Positions 33,699 through 36,618 of a DNA stretch of 36,618 nucleotides are shown here, piece after piece. The translations under genes and the position numbers were made by a program. The stretch's first letter is position 1; each line of letters starts with the position of its first letter. The notes below the pieces were generated by a model. The model searched no databases. It saw nothing but the letters and a program-made list of their open reading frames with translations, and had not been told where the DNA came from. Source of the DNA: Ruminococcus sp. (GTDB lineage Bacteria; Bacillota; Clostridia; Oscillospirales; Ruminococcaceae); NCBI GenBank assembly GCA_029060755.1, contig JAIDTI010000025.1, positions 1 to 36,618 of the forward strand, read 5' to 3'.

Positions 33699-35893
33699 AT
33701 GACTAAAACAAAACTCGGAAAAGTGTTCACGATGATTATTAGCTTAATGATGCTAATATCTATGCTGCCAAATCTAACATTTAATGTCGATGCTGCTACT
33801 TCTGCCAATATGGCAATCAGTCAAAACGGTATTGCATTTATATGTGCAAGGGAAGGATTTAGTGCTAAATGCTATTATGACGGTGCTCAATCATCAATCG
33901 GATATGGTACAAAATGCGGAACTACGGTTCATACAAGCGGTCAGCACTCAATCACAAAAGAAGCAGCTATGCAAGCGATGATGAATGAGATAAATAATCA
34001 GTATGTTCCGAATGTAAGGCGGCAGACATCTGGAATTCAGATGAATCAAAATCAATTTGATGCACTTGTTAGTTTCACATACAATACAGGCGGCGGAACA
34101 ACCATGATTAAGAATAGTCCGCTTGTGAAATACTTGGAAGGAAGTCTCACAGAAGTTCAAGCACGGTCACAGTTTTCAAATTATATTGTTACTAACTCAG
34201 CTACAGGTAAAGTAGACCAGGGGCTTATTAACAGAAGAAATGCCGAAGCAAATTTGTTTTTTTCTTCAAGCGGTGTTAGCAACAATCACACACCTGTTGG
34301 AGCGGTTGATTTGATTGCTGCTCACTCTCTTGGATACATTAGAGTTCAAGGGTGGGCATATGACGAAGATGATTTTAATGCATCTATTCCTATTCATGTA
34401 TATGTTGGCGGTCCTGCTAATGGTGGACAAGCAGGAGAAGGGCATTGTTATGTGATTGATGCAAATGAAGCAAGTACTGATTTGAATTCAAATGGTATTC
34501 CAGGCAATCATCGTTTTGATCAACTGATAAATGTTTCTGAAGCTTATGAACAGGATGTATATGTTTATGCGATAAATTTAGGCGGTGGAGATAATCCTTT
34601 AATAAAATCAAGTAATGTAAGAATAACTCCTGCAAATCCAGTTGGCGCTGTTGATGGCATATCTTCTCCTTCGCCAGGATATATAAGAGTGCAGGGGTGG
34701 GCGTCCGATGAGGATGATTTGAATACATCTCTGAAAGTTCATGTGTATGTTGGCGGCCCTGCTAATGGTGGACAAGTAGGAGAAGGACATTGTTACATTA
34801 TTGACGCAAATGGAGCATCTCCCGATTTAAATCAAAATGGAATAAAAGGTAATCATAGGTTTGATACTCTAATCAAAGTTGATGAAACAGGTAAACAAGA
34901 TGTATATGTTTATGCCATAAATATTGGTAGTGGTAACACTAATCCATTAATCAAAAATGGAACAGTTACTGTTTCAGCACTTACTTACAAGGTTACATTT
35001 GATGTAAATGGTGGAACGGTGTCAAAAAACAGTCAGAATGTCACATATGGCTCTACGTATGGCACCCTTCCCACTCCCACAAGAACTGGTTATACCTTCA
35101 ACGGTTGGTATACGGCAAAAAACGGCGGTACAAAGATTACAGACTCTACAAAGGTAACCCTCAACAGCAATCAAACGCTTTACGCACAGTGGACAGCAAA
35201 GGAATATGCGGTAACATTTGATGCTAACGGTGGCACTGTATCTCCAACTTCAGTCAAGATAAAAACAGATGCCACATACTTGCTCCCCACACCTACAAGA
35301 AGTGGATACACATTCAACGGCTGGTATACTGCAAAAACTGGTGGCACTAAAATAACATCGTCAACAAAATTCACTGCAGCGGCTAATCAAACACTTTATG
35401 CGCAGTGGACTGCCGCTCAGGTCGTTACAACGACAACAATTTCCACGACTACTTCAACAACAATTACTACTACCGCAATAACACAACTCCTTCCCTGACT
35501 ATTGAAAAGAATAATTTGACACTTAAAAACGGACAACAGTACACAATCATCGCAAATCAGGAAGGTTTAACATACAAGAGCAATAATACAGATGTTGCTG
35601 TAGTATCAAAAATGGGTGTTGTTACAGCAATTGGTGAAGGAACTGCAATTATATCAGTAATCAATGCCGATGGTGATGTGGCTCAGATGAACGTAAAAGT
35701 TATACCAGTGTCAATTGAAGTAGACTGTAACAACGATGGTGTATTTAACATTTCCGATGTAGTACTGCTTCAAAAATGGCTCTTAGCAGTACCAGATACA
35801 CATCTTGCAAATTGGCAAGCAGCCAATCTTTGCGAGGATGATAAACTTGACGTATTTGATTTGTGTTTGATGAAACGTAAGCTCATTCAGTAG
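33699..35893 (+). pseudogene. GH24 lysozyme with adhesion repeats, BIG2 and dockerin; frameshifted cargo gene
   Basis: Secreted multidomain protein. Signal peptide 1-32. The GH24 (phage-type) lysozyme covers about 37-190, with the catalytic Glu52 in CAREGF, Asp61 in YYDG and SIGYGT. Two repeats of about 110 residues follow (201-308 and 315-426), each with YIRVQGWA, VYVGGPANGGQ and GNHRFD. Two InlB/Flg_new repeats (429-500 and 502-573) end in TLYAQWTA, then a Thr-rich linker. Near 35481-35487 (ACACAAC) two extra bases shift the frame and TGA follows at 35496. The shifted frame continues TTPSLTIEKNNLTLKNGQQY, a BIG2 domain, and a dockerin (DCNNDGVFNISDVVL, LDVFDLCLMKRKLIQ) to TAG 35893. As read, the product loses BIG2 and dockerin but keeps the lysozyme. 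GH24 enzymes cleave peptidoglycan. Confidence 0.9.
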
Positions 35894-35964
35894 CTAATAA
35901 TCTCTCTGTCTGCACATAAGAGAGAATATATAGGGTTTTATTCCGATATAACGGGACAAACAGA

Positions 35965-36004
35965 AACCTCCGCAGGGGCTAATCTTGCGGAGGTTCATAT
36001 TTTA
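35965..36004 (+). terminator. Intrinsic terminator of the lysozyme gene
   Basis: Perfect 10-bp stem AACCTCCGCA (35965-35974) with TGCGGAGGTT (35986-35995), followed by CATATTTTAT. A smaller TCTCTC/GAGAGA hairpin lies before it near 35900-35925. Confidence 0.8.
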
Positions 36005-36049
36005 TCAGTAAATAGGTCACTTTGGATTTTGTCCATTTGGCGCACTTAC

Positions 36050-36454
36050 AAGGTTCACAATTGGCATCATGTCAAGTGCTGAGGTGTCCTTGCTTGCGGT
36101 ATCCACATTATCGTTCAGTGCAATGAAGCGGATATTGTAACTTGGAAAAATATAATCCACATATCTGCCGACCTCGATATAATTACGACCAAAGCGGCTG
36201 AGGTCTTTGCAAATGATAAGATTAATCTTTCCCGACTGTGCATCGGACAGCAATCTCTGTACCGCCGGTCTGTCGAAATCCGTATCACTCCAGCCATCAT
36301 CAACGTAGGTATCAACGAGATTCCAGCCCTGCTCTTTTACATATTTGGTGAGGATAAGTTTTTGATTTTCTATTGACAGGGATTCGCCGGCACGCATATC
36401 CTCTTGCGAGAGACGAACGTAAATTCCTGCATTGTAAATGGTCTGCTTTGCCAT
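36050..36454 (-). pseudogene. 5' half of the split large serine recombinase gene
   Basis: It encodes the resolvase catalytic domain: IYVRLSQEDMRAGESLSIEN (nucleophile Ser in VRLS), YVDDGWSDTDFDRPAV, DLSRFGRN and DMMPIVNL. After Leu (CTT at 36052-36050) the homology stops and ten unrelated residues lead to a TGA at 36017. The matching continuation FNEWHAAS starts at 28652 on the same strand. ATG 36454 has AAAGGAG upstream, and the promoter at 36484-36526 is intact, so a truncated catalytic domain of about 145 residues may still be made. Confidence 0.93.
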
Positions 36455-36483
36455 AATAGCTCCTTTCAAATCAAAGCAGTACC

Positions 36484-36526
36484 ATACCGACATTTTTAGT
36501 ATAGCGCAAAATATCGGTATAGTCAA
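36484..36526 (-). promoter_or_regulatory. Promoter of the split recombinase embedded in a palindrome
   Basis: On the - strand TTGACT (36526-36521), 17-base spacer, TATACT (36503-36498). Arms ATACCGACATTTT (36484-36496) and AAAATATCGGTAT (36508-36520) are inverted with one mismatch. The layout, including GCGCTATA at the -10, is the same as at 30356-30401. Confidence 0.78.
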
Positions 36527-36579
36527 TGCCTTGCCGACAAATTACACGGAAATCAATTTTCATTAAGAATCCTCAAAAT

Positions 36580-36610
36580 CATGTTCGAATCCAGTAAGCA
36601 TTCGAACATG
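36580..36610. repeat. 11-bp inverted repeat at the right edge
   Basis: CATGTTCGAAT (36580-36590) and ATTCGAACATG (36600-36610) are perfect inverted repeats with a 9-base loop. On the - strand GATTTTGAGG follows, so it may end a gene beyond the window or be an operator or att arm. Confidence 0.6.
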
Positions 36611-36618
36611 AGATGAGA

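Larger units (their letters stand above)
28653..36052. mobile_element. 7.4-kb serine-recombinase element inserted into another serine recombinase gene
   Basis: The two halves of a serine recombinase gene (27409-28652 and 36050-36454) are separated by this segment. The trinucleotide AAG occurs at both junctions (28653-28655 and 36050-36052) and once in the reconstructed target, as expected for a short crossover core of serine integrases. The ends carry imperfect inverted similarity: AGTG, then CCAAA, then GGACAAA. Contents: intact serine recombinase at the left end, a 66-residue protein, hairpin-rich DNA with a nic-like sequence, an inverted-repeat-bounded tyrosine recombinase, and a lysozyme-dockerin cargo gene. 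No relaxase or coupling protein gene is present. Confidence 0.88.

Noticed and set aside
36031..36052. TAAGTGCGCC near the right end of the element as a second nic site
   Set aside because: It resembles the start of the MOBQ nic core but lacks the following CCT and any inverted repeat at the right distance. It lies within the recombinase attachment end.
1..36618. CRISPR arrays, tRNA or rRNA genes, known riboswitches
   Set aside because: No regularly spaced repeats, tRNA T-arm motifs or rRNA segments, and no conserved riboswitch cores were found on reading both strands.

Overview
The window looks like chromosomal DNA of a cellulosome-forming Ruminococcus (R. flavefaciens-like, Firmicutes). 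The evidence is AT-rich sequence, AGGAG-type ribosome sites, sigma-A-type promoters, and at least seven secreted proteins with dockerin modules, including a GH44 glucanase. No rRNA, tRNA or CRISPR array was found.

Left part (1-5640): a five-gene, end-overlapping + strand operon (lipoprotein, secreted propeller-like protein, ABC permease, ABC ATPase, ABC permease). Then 5640-10604 (- strand): a gene scrap, a dockerin-bearing serine hydrolase of D,D-carboxypeptidase type flanked by two decayed copies of its own 3' segment, an anti-sigma-like membrane protein with an XRE-HTH/sigma region 4 fusion protein, and a dockerin beta-helix protein. Next, 10708-14792 (+ strand) is an ABC ATPase plus a 1087-residue FtsX-type permease with a long periplasm-side coiled coil.

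Middle (14800-25471, - strand): a run of cellulosomal genes: M6 metalloprotease-dockerin, GH44-dockerin, a papain-like-fold dockerin protein whose nucleophile position reads Ser, and two tandem paralogues combining a cohesin-like module with an unusual C-terminal dockerin. They are followed upstream by a membrane DUF4367-type anti-sigma protein and an ECF sigma factor. Two dockerin sequence classes occur, one ending in VFDLCLMK and one built on DAxDAS repeats, which suggests two cohesin specificities. The two sigma/anti-sigma pairs flank the dockerin genes and are plausible regulators of them (inference).

Right part (25585-36618): a degraded mobile region. A GGDEF/EAL gene carries an in-frame amber codon. 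An integrase tail abuts the 3' half of a large serine recombinase gene (27409-28652), whose 5' half lies 7.4 kb away at 36050-36454. The halves join in frame across a shared AAG, so a 7.4-kb element (28653-36052) inserted into that gene. The inserted element encodes its own intact serine recombinase, a small protein, a hairpin-dense noncoding block with a MOBQ-like nic sequence but no relaxase gene, a tyrosine recombinase (amber-interrupted) bounded by 27-bp inverted repeats, and a cargo gene for a GH24 lysozyme with adhesion repeats and a dockerin (split by a 2-nt frameshift). Both serine recombinase genes have promoters embedded in a similar palindrome. The most distinctive content is this recombinase-in-recombinase insertion carrying a cellulosomal lysozyme, and the cohesin-like/dockerin tandem pair.
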